A DNA stretch of 58,355 nucleotides, from assembly GCA_021324655.1 (NCBI GenBank), contig JAJPIP010000031.1:1-58355 (forward strand), given 5' to 3'. The translations under genes were made by a program, and so were the position numbers. Positions 49,566 to 57,090 of this stretch are shown here, in pieces. The number at the start of each line of letters is the position of its first letter. The stretch's first letter is position 1. The DNA is from Pseudomonadota bacterium (GTDB lineage Bacteria; Chloroflexota; UBA5177). Below the pieces are notes generated by a model, which was given only the letters and a program-made list of their open reading frames with translations, ran no database searches and was not told the DNA's origin.

Positions 49566-50521
49566 GCGGCCCCGGCGCGCGAGGCGCCCAGAGAGCGATC
49601 GGCCAGGTCCACGCAGCGCATGTAATCGCCGACGTCAAAGGGAAAGTGGCCGTACCAGGCGCGATCAAACTCATCGACCAGATCGACCAGCGCATCTCGC
49701 CGGGACGCCGCCGCCAGCAGGGTGGGGTCAAATCGCAGAGCGGCGTCGAGCAATTCGCGATTGGTGAGGCCCGGGCGCAGATCCATGCCGCTCTGTTCAT
49801 GAAGCGACTGCAACGTAGCGAGGAAGAGGTAGTGGAGCGCGTCGCGATACCGTCCGGCGGCGGCCAGCGCGTCAGCCTGGTCCCGGGCATCCTGGGCGCG
49901 GGCGCCGGAGGGTGCGGCACCGGGTGGCGCAGTCACGGCACGGACCAGCGCGCCCCGCAGAATCCATGCGGCGGTGGCCAGCACGAGCAGCAAGAATGCC
50001 CCCGCGACCAACCAGGCAGGAACGGTCACGCCGTGGACGTGGACGCCGAGACGAAGCCGCAGCCTACCGATCTGGGTCCCAATCCAGTGCTCCAGGCACG
50101 CGAGGGGCGCGCATGGCGGATGGAACCGCGGCTCCCGCAGGACGCTGTCGAGGGTCCTGAGCTGGGAAGGATTCGCAGCCTGTTGCGGAAGTGTGTGCAG
50201 CGCGGCATCGATGTTATCGAGCTGAACGGTTACCGCCCGCAGTGCCCGGTTGTCCGGCGACAGCTCACCTGCCAGCGACGGCATCCCGGTGCGGATCACG
50301 TGTCCGTCGGGGAGCCGGACTGCGCGTAGCGCGCGCAGCTCTGATTGAACCCGCCGGACGGGAGCCGCAGGCGGGCGCGAGGATCCGCTGAGATGGTCCA
50401 GGGCGACCCGGATGCGGTGCACGGACTGCGCGTACTGCGTGACCGAGGGAATAGGTCCGGCGGAAGCCGGCTGCGCCGCCATCAGCCACCCGGCGAGCAC
50501 GGCCGCCGCCCACCATCTCAT
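49562..50521 (-). CDS. DUF4129 domain-containing membrane protein
   Basis: This 319-residue protein has a signal-peptide-like N-terminus (WWAAAVLAGWLMAAQPASA) and an external domain of about 170 residues. It has one membrane helix (about 200-220, VPAWLVAGAFLLLVLATAAW), and a cytosolic DUF4129 domain with ALHYLFLATLQSLHEQSGMD and PGLTNRELLDAALRFDPTLL. The C-terminus has WYGHFPFDVGDYMRCVDLAD. It overlaps the SpoIIM gene and the DUF4350 gene by four bases each. DUF4129 is often found with MoxR/DUF58 and in transglutaminase-like proteins. Confidence 0.85.
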   Translation of the reverse strand: MRWWAAAVLAGWLMAAQPASAGPIPSVTQYAQSVHRIRVALDHLSGSSRPPAAPVRRVQSELRALRAVRLPDGHVIRTGMPSLAGELSPDNRALRAVTVQLDNIDAALHTLPQQAANPSQLRTLDSVLREPRFHPPCAPLACLEHWIGTQIGRLRLRLGVHVHGVTVPAWLVAGAFLLLVLATAAWILRGALVRAVTAPPGAAPSGARAQDARDQADALAAAGRYRDALHYLFLATLQSLHEQSGMDLRPGLTNRELLDAALRFDPTLLAAASRRDALVDLVDEFDRAWYGHFPFDVGDYMRCVDLADRSLGASRAGAA

Positions 50522-51567
50522 CCGACGGTCTGTCCCGTATAGCGGTCCATCGTCGCTCCTTGCTCCAGGGGGGGGACGTTGCTTGCACCGGTGAGGGCAG
50601 GCAGTGGCCGGGAATCCGGGGCCCGCGAGAACAGCCAGTAGCTGTACAGCAAGACCCCGGAAACCAGGCCGACCCCGAGTTTCAGCATGCCGGGAGCGCT
50701 CGACGCAGAGAAGAAGCCCTCGATGGTACCCGCGATGATGAGAAGGGGTACCGCCCCGAAGACGAGCCTGATCGCGACGCTACCGGCCTGCGCCACGGCG
50801 TCGCGCCGCCGCCGTAAGCCCGGGCGTAGAATCGCGTCGCCCATCATGAGCCCGGCGCCCCCTGCCATGAAGACAACGGACAGCTCGATGATGCCGTGCG
50901 GAATGACAAACGTCCAGAAGGGCAGACTCAGGTGGTATTGGGCCACCATGGTTCCAACCGCGCCAATCTCGATCCCGTTGACCACCATCACCAGCACGGT
51001 GCCCAGCCCCGCCAGCAGTCCCCCGGCGAATGCGAGGAACGCCACCTCGATGTTGTTGAGCATGATGAAGTTGGCCGCGACCGAGTGGTTGCTCGTGGCG
51101 GACTGCATCCACAGATGGTGTTGCTCCATGACGGTGCGGAGGGATTGCGCGGTCCCAGGAAGCAGGATGTCGGCGGTGGACGGCCGGTAAGCGACCAGCG
51201 CCGCCGAGACCAGAGCGGCAACGGCGAAGATAAGAAATGCAGCGAGTGTATAGCGTCCGGCGGAGCGGTAGGCGGTGGGGAAGCCGTAGCGAAAGAAGCG
51301 CCAGGCCGCGGCGGCATCGACAGGTGGACGGCGGTAGACCGCCGGGTGAGCCCGAGCCACCAGAGCGTTCAAATACGTCGTGACGCGGTCCTGCGGGAAG
51401 TCGCGCCGCGCGATCGCCAGATCGGACGTGACCGCGCGGTAGAGACGGCCCAACTCGAGAATCTGAGTCCCGGTGAGGTGTCGCGGATCCTTCGCCGCGA
51501 TCGCGACGAGAGCCTCCAATCGCTCCCATCTCTCGCGCCGAATGGCGACAAACTCCGCTGGCTGCAT
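50518..51567 (-). CDS. SpoIIM-like membrane protein (stage II sporulation M family)
   Basis: This 349-residue protein has about 100 N-terminal cytosolic residues (MQPAEFVAIRRERWERLEAL), then five to six hydrophobic segments. The SpoIIM-type region contains FIMLNNIEVAFLAFAGGLLA, VVNGIEIGAVGTMVAQYHLS and TFVIPHGIIELSVVFMAGGA. In endospore-formers SpoIIM belongs to the DMP peptidoglycan complex; in other bacteria its homologues occur with MoxR/DUF58 blocks, as here. The ATG at 51567 follows GAGTGAGC. Much longer in-frame sequence upstream overlaps the opposite RDD gene and is not coding. Confidence 0.9.
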   Translation of the reverse strand: MQPAEFVAIRRERWERLEALVAIAAKDPRHLTGTQILELGRLYRAVTSDLAIARRDFPQDRVTTYLNALVARAHPAVYRRPPVDAAAAWRFFRYGFPTAYRSAGRYTLAAFLIFAVAALVSAALVAYRPSTADILLPGTAQSLRTVMEQHHLWMQSATSNHSVAANFIMLNNIEVAFLAFAGGLLAGLGTVLVMVVNGIEIGAVGTMVAQYHLSLPFWTFVIPHGIIELSVVFMAGGAGLMMGDAILRPGLRRRRDAVAQAGSVAIRLVFGAVPLLIIAGTIEGFFSASSAPGMLKLGVGLVSGVLLYSYWLFSRAPDSRPLPALTGASNVPPLEQGATMDRYTGQTVG

Positions 51568-51648
51568 GCTCACTCTTGCGCCAATTGTAGGGACATTCGT
51601 GACACGATGTGGCACAGTATCGGGAAGAGAGAGAAACCGAGGCAGAAC

Positions 51649-52425
51649 ATGGACGAGATGTACCGCATCAACGCCCCCGAGGCGGTGACCATCGGGTATC
51701 GTGTGGCGGGCATCGGGAGCCGGTTTGTGGCCGCCTTCATCGACGCCTTGATCATCCTTGCCGGACAGGTCGTGATTCTGATCGGCACGGTTGCCGTGGT
51801 GCGCGCCGCTCACGCGGCGGTCGATGCTGCCATGATCATGGCTGCAACTCTCAGCTTCTCGCTGACCTTCGGGTACTATATCGCGTTCGAGACTCTCTGG
51901 AGAGGGCGAACTCCGGGCAAGCGTGTGATGGGACTGCGCGTGCTGCGCACGTCCGGTTACCCGATCTCCTTTGTCGAGGCCGTGATCCGCAATCTCGTGC
52001 GCATCGCGGACTTCCTGCCCACCATGTACGGCATCGGCGTCCTCGTCATGTTCATCAGCTCCGAGTCCCGGCGACTGGGAGACTATGCGGCGGGGACCGT
52101 CGTGGTCAAGGACCGGCCGGGGGTCAAACTGAAGGATCTGACAGTCGGAACGGTGAGTGCTCGCGCTGTCCCTCGCGGGAGCATCGATCCCGACGAGCTG
52201 GCGTGGGATCTGGATGCCTTGACATTCGACGACATCCGGCTCGCGACCGATCTGCTGGCCCGGCTTCCCCGCCTGACGCGGCGGGCGGGGGGAGAACTCA
52301 CCGGGCGGCTGGCGGATCGCATCGCGGCGCGGATCGGCGCCCGCGAGCCCGGTCAGGCAGTGGAGTTCCTGCAGCGGGTCGTGGAGCTGCACGCGAACCG
52401 GCAGGACGAACAAAGTCGCCCCTGA
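51649..52425 (+). CDS. RDD-family membrane protein
   Basis: This 258-residue protein has the RDD pattern: VAGIGSRFVAAFIDALIILA (Arg and Asp in the first helix), FETLWRGRTPGKRVMGLRVL, then SRRLGDYAAGTVVVKDRPG, where RLGDYAAGT is the hallmark. RDD proteins are widespread; some are linked to ion or peptide transport, but most are uncharacterised. The C-terminal 100 residues are cytosolic. It is divergent from the SpoIIM-MoxR operon (81 bases apart) and typical of the same block. Confidence 0.9.
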   Translation: MDEMYRINAPEAVTIGYRVAGIGSRFVAAFIDALIILAGQVVILIGTVAVVRAAHAAVDAAMIMAATLSFSLTFGYYIAFETLWRGRTPGKRVMGLRVLRTSGYPISFVEAVIRNLVRIADFLPTMYGIGVLVMFISSESRRLGDYAAGTVVVKDRPGVKLKDLTVGTVSARAVPRGSIDPDELAWDLDALTFDDIRLATDLLARLPRLTRRAGGELTGRLADRIAARIGAREPGQAVEFLQRVVELHANRQDEQSRP

Positions 52426-52440
52426 TCGACCGGGTCCGTC

Positions 52441-53346
52441 TCAGACCGGATTGGCTGCCAGTGCCAGCTCCAGGTCGAAGCCTTCCTTCCGGATCCGTTG
52501 GTCGAAGTACAGGAGCGTCATGCCCGTGAGCTGAATCGGCTGCAGCAGGATTCCGACGACCCCGCTGATGGCCGCGGCCAGCACCGGCGAGCCGAAGGCG
52601 ATCGCAAAAATCAGGATGGTGCCGACGATGCCGGTCAGAATCGAGGTGATAAGCGACAGGAGGAGCACGCACCCAAACACGCGCCACCAGTAGCCCCGAA
52701 TCAGGAGCCAGCTCCGGGGGAATGAGCGCACCGGGCCACCACCGGCCAGGGCAATCACCTGCGGGAGGAATACCACGCTGATGGACACGTAGATGATCAG
52801 GGCGAAGAGCGCGAGGAAGTAGACGATACCGAAGATGACCGCCGCCGCCAGCGCAACCTGATTCAAGACGACGATGACAAGGATGCCCACCCCGATAAGA
52901 ATGGCGAGCGCCAGTCCGCCGGCCACCACGGCAAAGATGCCGGCGAGGATCAGCCGGCCCACCGGACGAAAACCGAGTGATCGGTAGGCACCCAGAACCG
53001 TCACCGGCTCTCCGAGGTACCGGGCGGCGATGGCACGCGCTAGCGCGAGCGTGATGATGGCTCCGAAGAGGACGCCGATGAGACCATCTGCCCCCGATGC
53101 CGCGGACGACGTCGCGGCGGTCGAGAGGTACTCGGTAAAGTACCGCGAGCTGGGGCCGGACCCCGCAGGTAAAATCGGCGCGGGATGTGGGGTGACCGCC
53201 GCGACGAGCATGGTGATGAGGGTTTGCGGCACGCCGAGGACGGCGACCACGCCGGCAAAGAGCGCGAAGTTCCGCCGATACAGGCTGAACGCCGCGTCGA
53301 TGATATCGGTGACGCTGCGCGCCTGTAGTTGCGGAGCCTCGCTCAC
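52441..53346 (-). CDS. Membrane protein, GDPD-membrane-domain/DUF7847-like
   Basis: This 301-residue protein has about six hydrophobic segments. It begins VTDIIDAAFSLYRRNFALFA and ends LLYFDQRIRKEGFDLELALA. This start and end are typical of the glycerophosphoryl diester phosphodiesterase membrane-domain family, which lacks the enzyme domain. The start is GTG behind AGAGGAAAG. It is convergent with the RDD gene and often belongs to the same DUF58/SpoIIM neighbourhood. Function is unknown. Confidence 0.75.
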   Translation of the reverse strand: MSEAPQLQARSVTDIIDAAFSLYRRNFALFAGVVAVLGVPQTLITMLVAAVTPHPAPILPAGSGPSSRYFTEYLSTAATSSAASGADGLIGVLFGAIITLALARAIAARYLGEPVTVLGAYRSLGFRPVGRLILAGIFAVVAGGLALAILIGVGILVIVVLNQVALAAAVIFGIVYFLALFALIIYVSISVVFLPQVIALAGGGPVRSFPRSWLLIRGYWWRVFGCVLLLSLITSILTGIVGTILIFAIAFGSPVLAAAISGVVGILLQPIQLTGMTLLYFDQRIRKEGFDLELALAANPV

Positions 53347-53423
53347 TTGCCTTTCCTCTAAAGATATGAAGCCGCCATCCGGCGCTCGCTTAGCATAGCG
53401 CGCCGCTTGCGATACGCCCCGAC

Positions 53424-53461
53424 AAAAAGGGCGGCCTCCGGACCCAAGTCCGGAGGCCGCC
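53424..53461 (-). terminator. Rho-independent terminator
   Basis: A perfect 14-bp stem (GGCGGCCTCCGGAC with GTCCGGAGGCCGCC) and four-base loop is followed, in the minus direction, by CCTTTTTG. It lies 27 bases after the stop of the minus-strand gene at 53489-54028 and ends that transcript. Confidence 0.85.
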
Positions 53462-53488
53462 TACTACCGCGATCTGGCTATGCGTGTC

Positions 53489-54028
53489 TCAGTGTGAGAG
53501 CGTGATGTGCTGTCCGGTCCTCAGCGCGGCCACGAGTTTGTAGGGAGCGCGCAGGTGTCCGCGGACCACGTATCGGTAGTTCGCGCTGTGATGGGCGCGG
53601 ATCATGGTGTGATTGACGCGCGCACCGTGGGCATAGATCACGAAGCCCTTCAGGTTGTGCTGCGTCAGCATCCGCCAGCTAAAGATGGTCGAGGCGTGCG
53701 ACGTGGTCACGCCGAACCGCATCAGACTGGGTGCCGGCACTGCGGCGAGAGGGACGGTCGTCGCGGTGGCCGTCGCCGTTCCCGATACGACCGCGGTGGA
53801 CGTGGCGGTTCCGGCCACTATGGTGGGCGTCGGGGTACAGGCGACCGCGGTGGCGGTCGCCGTGGCAGTTGCTGTAGCGGTGCCCGTCGGCGTCGCCGTG
53901 CAGGTGACCGATTGGAACGCATTCGACGCCTGAACGACTCTGCCCCCTGACCCGATGATGGCAGACAGTACAACCCCCGCCACCAACAGTAGAGACAAAC
54001 CCGCGAGCGCAATGTATCGCCGTTTCAT
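53489..54028 (-). CDS. Secreted or anchored protein with Thr/Ala-rich repeats
   Basis: This 179-residue protein has an N-terminal hydrophobic helix (IALAGLSLLLVAGVVLSAI), then a low-complexity Thr/Ala/Pro stretch (about 40-100). A C-terminal domain of about 75 residues begins PSLMRFGVTTSHASTIFSWR and ends LVAALRTGQHITLSH. Such Thr-rich stretches are usually cell-wall spacers and are likely glycosylated. The C-terminal domain, with FVIYAHGARVNHTMI, has an Ig-like or fibronectin-III-like look but no firm match. A GGAGG site precedes the ATG, and a strong terminator follows. Confidence 0.65.
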   Translation of the reverse strand: MKRRYIALAGLSLLLVAGVVLSAIIGSGGRVVQASNAFQSVTCTATPTGTATATATATATAVACTPTPTIVAGTATSTAVVSGTATATATTVPLAAVPAPSLMRFGVTTSHASTIFSWRMLTQHNLKGFVIYAHGARVNHTMIRAHHSANYRYVVRGHLRAPYKLVAALRTGQHITLSH

Positions 54029-54203
54029 GGTGCCTCCTCTCCTTACCCGTTTGTCGCGTACCTTACGTCCATCGTAGGCTTCGGGTCCGTACCTGTCAAT
54101 GCACGGTCTGATTCCGGCGGTGTAACCTCACGGGTACGATAAGTGGGGGTATTGTTTCTTGGCCGCACAAACGCTTGATCCTGTCGCGCGCGTCATCGTG
54201 CGA

Positions 54204-55568
54204 ATGTCCCTTAATATGATGCGCGTTGCCGTCTTCATCGCGGTGGTCGGTCTCGCCTTGCCCGGCAGTGCGCTCGGTAGGTCGGCGTCGGCGATGCATC
54301 TGTCCTCCAACCGGTGGGTGCTGCGGGACAGCCGCATCGCAGCCGGTCTCGAGGCGCATGGGGTCCGCGCGGCCACCTCGTGGCTTCGCCGCCGGCCGGA
54401 GGTTATGGGCGTGTCGGTGGGCCGCGACCATCGCACTCTCCTCGTCCGATTCCGGAACCGCGCGCCGATCGTCATCCTCCCGCGCGGCAGCGTGCCGATT
54501 CACTTTCCTTCCCTCCACCTGCCGCTTCATTTTGCGGCGAGTGGAACCCATGCCGCCGTTGTCCTCGAGCCTTTTACAACCGATACGTCCGGGCAGTCGG
54601 TTGTCGATGCGCTGACCGCGGCCGGCGCGACCGTCGACAGGTACCAGGACGCTGCCGTCACCGTTCCGCTGATGGAGCGCCTCGCGGGTTATCCCGTGGT
54701 CTACCTCATCGACCATGCGGGCGTCCTCTCCAACGGCGATGCCGTGATCGCCACCGGCGATACGGCGACCTCTCCCTACGGGCCATTCTTCCAGGACGGA
54801 AGTCTCGTTCAGGTCTTTGTCGCCGGCGACCGGACGCAGCGGCTCTACGATGGGGTCACCAGCAAGTTCTTCGAGCTGCATGCCGGCCCCCTGCCGTCGG
54901 GAAGTCTCTGGATCCTCAACGGCTGCAATGTGTTGGCGGCGCCGGGGTTCTGGACCCACATGCATGCACTCGGGCTGGACACGCTGGTCTCCTGGACCGG
55001 TGAAGTTTCCATCGGCGAGGCCGAGCAAGCGGGGTCGGCACTGGTGTCGGCTCTTTCCTCCGGCGCGACGGTGTCCAGCGCGATCGACACGCTCAGCGCC
55101 CAGGGACTCGCCACGAGCCAGTACCAAACGAAGTTCGATTTCGACGGCGACGGCGGACAGACGCTGGCCGGAGCCTTCTCCGGCGCCGCCCCCACCCCCA
55201 CGCCCGGTCCCTCTCCGACCACAACGCCGTCAGGCTCGTCGGTCCACTTGCTGGGCGTCGCCGTCCTCACGCGGGTACACGGGCACTTTGTCGCCGCCCA
55301 CGCGGCGCGCCTCGGTGAGGGCCTGATCTTCGAGCTGCGCTTCCGAGCCACCGGCGGAGCCGCCCGTCCGGCTGGACGGGTGGAGATCGTGAAGCGGGGA
55401 GGCGTCCTCGCGCGGTACGCCCTTCATCAGACCGGTCCGGGGATGATGCGCGCTCGTGCCACGCTCCGGAGCCGTGGCGACGTGGGCCACCTGACGGTCC
55501 GATTTCATCTGCATGCTGGAACCGCGACTGTCACCCGGACCTACGGGCTCCGTATCAGCGGGATATAA
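54204..55568 (+). CDS. Secreted protein with possible caspase-like His/Cys dyad
   Basis: This protein of 454 residues has a signal peptide (MMRVAVFIAVVGLALPGSAL). The middle shows two strand-turn motifs typical of caspase-fold peptidases: YPVVYLIDHAGVLSNGD with His171, and GSLWILNGCNVLAAPGFW with Cys241. These are followed by LVSWTGEVSIGEAEQAGSAL and a helix. A Pro/Thr linker and a C-terminal beta domain of about 120 residues follow. The family could be CHAT-, C25- or C11-like; I could not place it. The ATG at 54204 is preferred for the signal peptide; TTG at 54159 is possible. A terminator follows. Confidence 0.6.
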   Translation: MSLNMMRVAVFIAVVGLALPGSALGRSASAMHLSSNRWVLRDSRIAAGLEAHGVRAATSWLRRRPEVMGVSVGRDHRTLLVRFRNRAPIVILPRGSVPIHFPSLHLPLHFAASGTHAAVVLEPFTTDTSGQSVVDALTAAGATVDRYQDAAVTVPLMERLAGYPVVYLIDHAGVLSNGDAVIATGDTATSPYGPFFQDGSLVQVFVAGDRTQRLYDGVTSKFFELHAGPLPSGSLWILNGCNVLAAPGFWTHMHALGLDTLVSWTGEVSIGEAEQAGSALVSALSSGATVSSAIDTLSAQGLATSQYQTKFDFDGDGGQTLAGAFSGAAPTPTPGPSPTTTPSGSSVHLLGVAVLTRVHGHFVAAHAARLGEGLIFELRFRATGGAARPAGRVEIVKRGGVLARYALHQTGPGMMRARATLRSRGDVGHLTVRFHLHAGTATVTRTYGLRISGI

Positions 55569-55573
55569 GTCAC

Positions 55574-55600
55574 GCGGAGCTGTCGGGCAGCCCCGCTTTT
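55574..55600 (+). terminator. Rho-independent terminator
   Basis: GCGGAGCT and AGCCCCGC pair as an 8-bp stem with one mismatch and a 7-base loop, followed by TTTT, six bases after the stop of the 54204 gene. It separates this gene from the convergent PAP2 gene. Confidence 0.6.
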
Positions 55601-56156
55601 AAGGAAGACGGCTTCGGTCTCTCGGGGCAGCATCCGCCGCCGCGGGCTGACTGACGCCCATCCACTCCGGCAGGAACGGAGCCAGGTGGGGCACGATCAC
55701 CGGCGTCAGCAGCAGGGCAATGCCATACGCCAGAGCCACGAACAGCGAGCTTGCCACGACATCGGCCACGTGATGGATGCCGGCACCAACTCGTGCCCAA
55801 TCCACCAGCACCGCCAGCACGACAAACGGCAGCGCCCAGAGGGGATCGGCCAGACCCACCAGGGCGACGAGCGCCGCGGCCAGGAGGGCATGGTCGGAGG
55901 GGAAGCCGTTGTCCCGGGCATGAGAAATGAGCGGCTTGACGTGATCTTGCGTGAACGGGCGCGGGTCGGTGTAGACGGCCCCCCCGATCTTGGCGAACAC
56001 GTAACTCAGGATGAGAAGCAGCACGGCGATGACGGCATACCGCACGAGCCATGACGGGGCACGACGGCGAATCAGCAGAAAGATCGTGGCGGCCGCCAGC
56101 ACGGCGTCGATGAAGACAAGATACTTCGCGGCGAAGATGGTCAGATCAGCGGGCAT
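55599..56156 (-). CDS. PAP2-family phosphatase
   Basis: This 185-residue membrane protein has the three PAP2 phosphatase motifs: KIGGAVYTDPRPF, GFPSDHALLAAALVAL (PSDH in place of the common PSGH) and RVGAGIHHVADVVAS. About six membrane segments are expected. PAP2 enzymes hydrolyse lipid pyrophosphates such as undecaprenyl pyrophosphate and so recycle polyprenyl carriers. This would link it to the glycan synthesis genes elsewhere in the window. It stands alone and is convergent with the previous gene. Confidence 0.88.
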   Translation of the reverse strand: MPADLTIFAAKYLVFIDAVLAAATIFLLIRRRAPSWLVRYAVIAVLLLILSYVFAKIGGAVYTDPRPFTQDHVKPLISHARDNGFPSDHALLAAALVALVGLADPLWALPFVVLAVLVDWARVGAGIHHVADVVASSLFVALAYGIALLLTPVIVPHLAPFLPEWMGVSQPAAADAAPRDRSRLP

Positions 56157-56203
56157 GAGGCGTCATCACATCTATATCGTCTCACGGTTCGGGGTTTCGG
56201 CAC

Positions 56204-56914
56204 CTATCTCGGTGCGTATCCCCAATCCTTAATGTCGATCTCGTACTGCGTGGTCGAAAGCATCTGGCCGCGGCAGATTCGGTCTTGCGACGTCGGCAGG
56301 CTTTCCTGCTCGCGTTCGCGCTCGAGGAGCGTCTGCATGACCTGAGCCGGAACTTGATGCGCATCCGACGGGTAGACGAAACGGTAGGTGAGCAGTTGCC
56401 CGAGCAGGAGCTGCCAGTGCACCGCGAAGCGCTGAAGAAGCCGCTCCCAGTCCAGCTGCGCGCCGATTTTGCGAATGATGTGATACACATCCGCGCCGTC
56501 GAAACGGTGACGGTCTTGCACGTACACCTTCGTCCAGATGACTTCCTCGGGCGGGACGAGCCGGACCTTGACCCCGAGCACCTCGGAAGCCGGCGCGTGC
56601 TCGAACCAGGAATCATCTACCGGGCACAAACCGTTGTGCGAGTTGAAGATCAGATCCACGTAATAGCCGTCGTAAAAGGCCTTGGCCAACCAGTTGGCAT
56701 CGGTGACCTCGATTCGCCAGCCCGCCTCGGACAGCACACCGAGAATCGCCGGGTAGTCGGCGGCCCGGCAGAAGATGTCAAAGTCTTTCGTCTCGCGATA
56801 GATGTCGGCGTAGGCGCCCAGTGCGTACGCACCGCCGACGAGGAACGGAATGCCCGCCTCTTTCAGTCGGTGGAGGGTCGCCACGTAGAAGTCAGTCGCT
56901 GGGCCAGCGGCCAT
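56204..56914 (-). CDS. Nucleotidyltransferase-like protein
   Basis: This 236-residue protein resembles nucleotidyltransferases of the MNT/AbiEii superfamily: IPFLVGGAYALGAYADIYRE, then KDFDIFCRAADYPAILGVLS, with Gly-Gly and the Asp pair in DFDIF at the active-site position. A third acidic residue may be in YYVDLIFNSHNG. The ATG at 56914 has a very good CAGGAG site; the frame is open to 57067 but only this start has one. No partner toxin or antitoxin gene is adjacent. It could modify an RNA, a protein or a small molecule. Confidence 0.7.
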   Translation of the reverse strand: MAAGPATDFYVATLHRLKEAGIPFLVGGAYALGAYADIYRETKDFDIFCRAADYPAILGVLSEAGWRIEVTDANWLAKAFYDGYYVDLIFNSHNGLCPVDDSWFEHAPASEVLGVKVRLVPPEEVIWTKVYVQDRHRFDGADVYHIIRKIGAQLDWERLLQRFAVHWQLLLGQLLTYRFVYPSDAHQVPAQVMQTLLEREREQESLPTSQDRICRGQMLSTTQYEIDIKDWGYAPR

Positions 56915-57090
56915 AACTTTCTCCTGAAAGAAGGTCATTGGGCGCAAGAAGAGGGCCAACCGCCGGACGGGGGACTGAAGTCCTGTGGCAAAGGGGGCCG
57001 TTGGCCCTACCCGTAGGGCAGGATTCCTGGTTAAGTCTCTGCGAACTGTATCGTCGTCGCCCGTCAAGTGGAGGAACCTCCCGGCACACT

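Noticed and set aside
51568-52413. N-terminal extension of the SpoIIM-like gene
   Set aside because: It is antisense to the RDD gene; the ATG at 51567 with a ribosome-binding site gives the expected family length.
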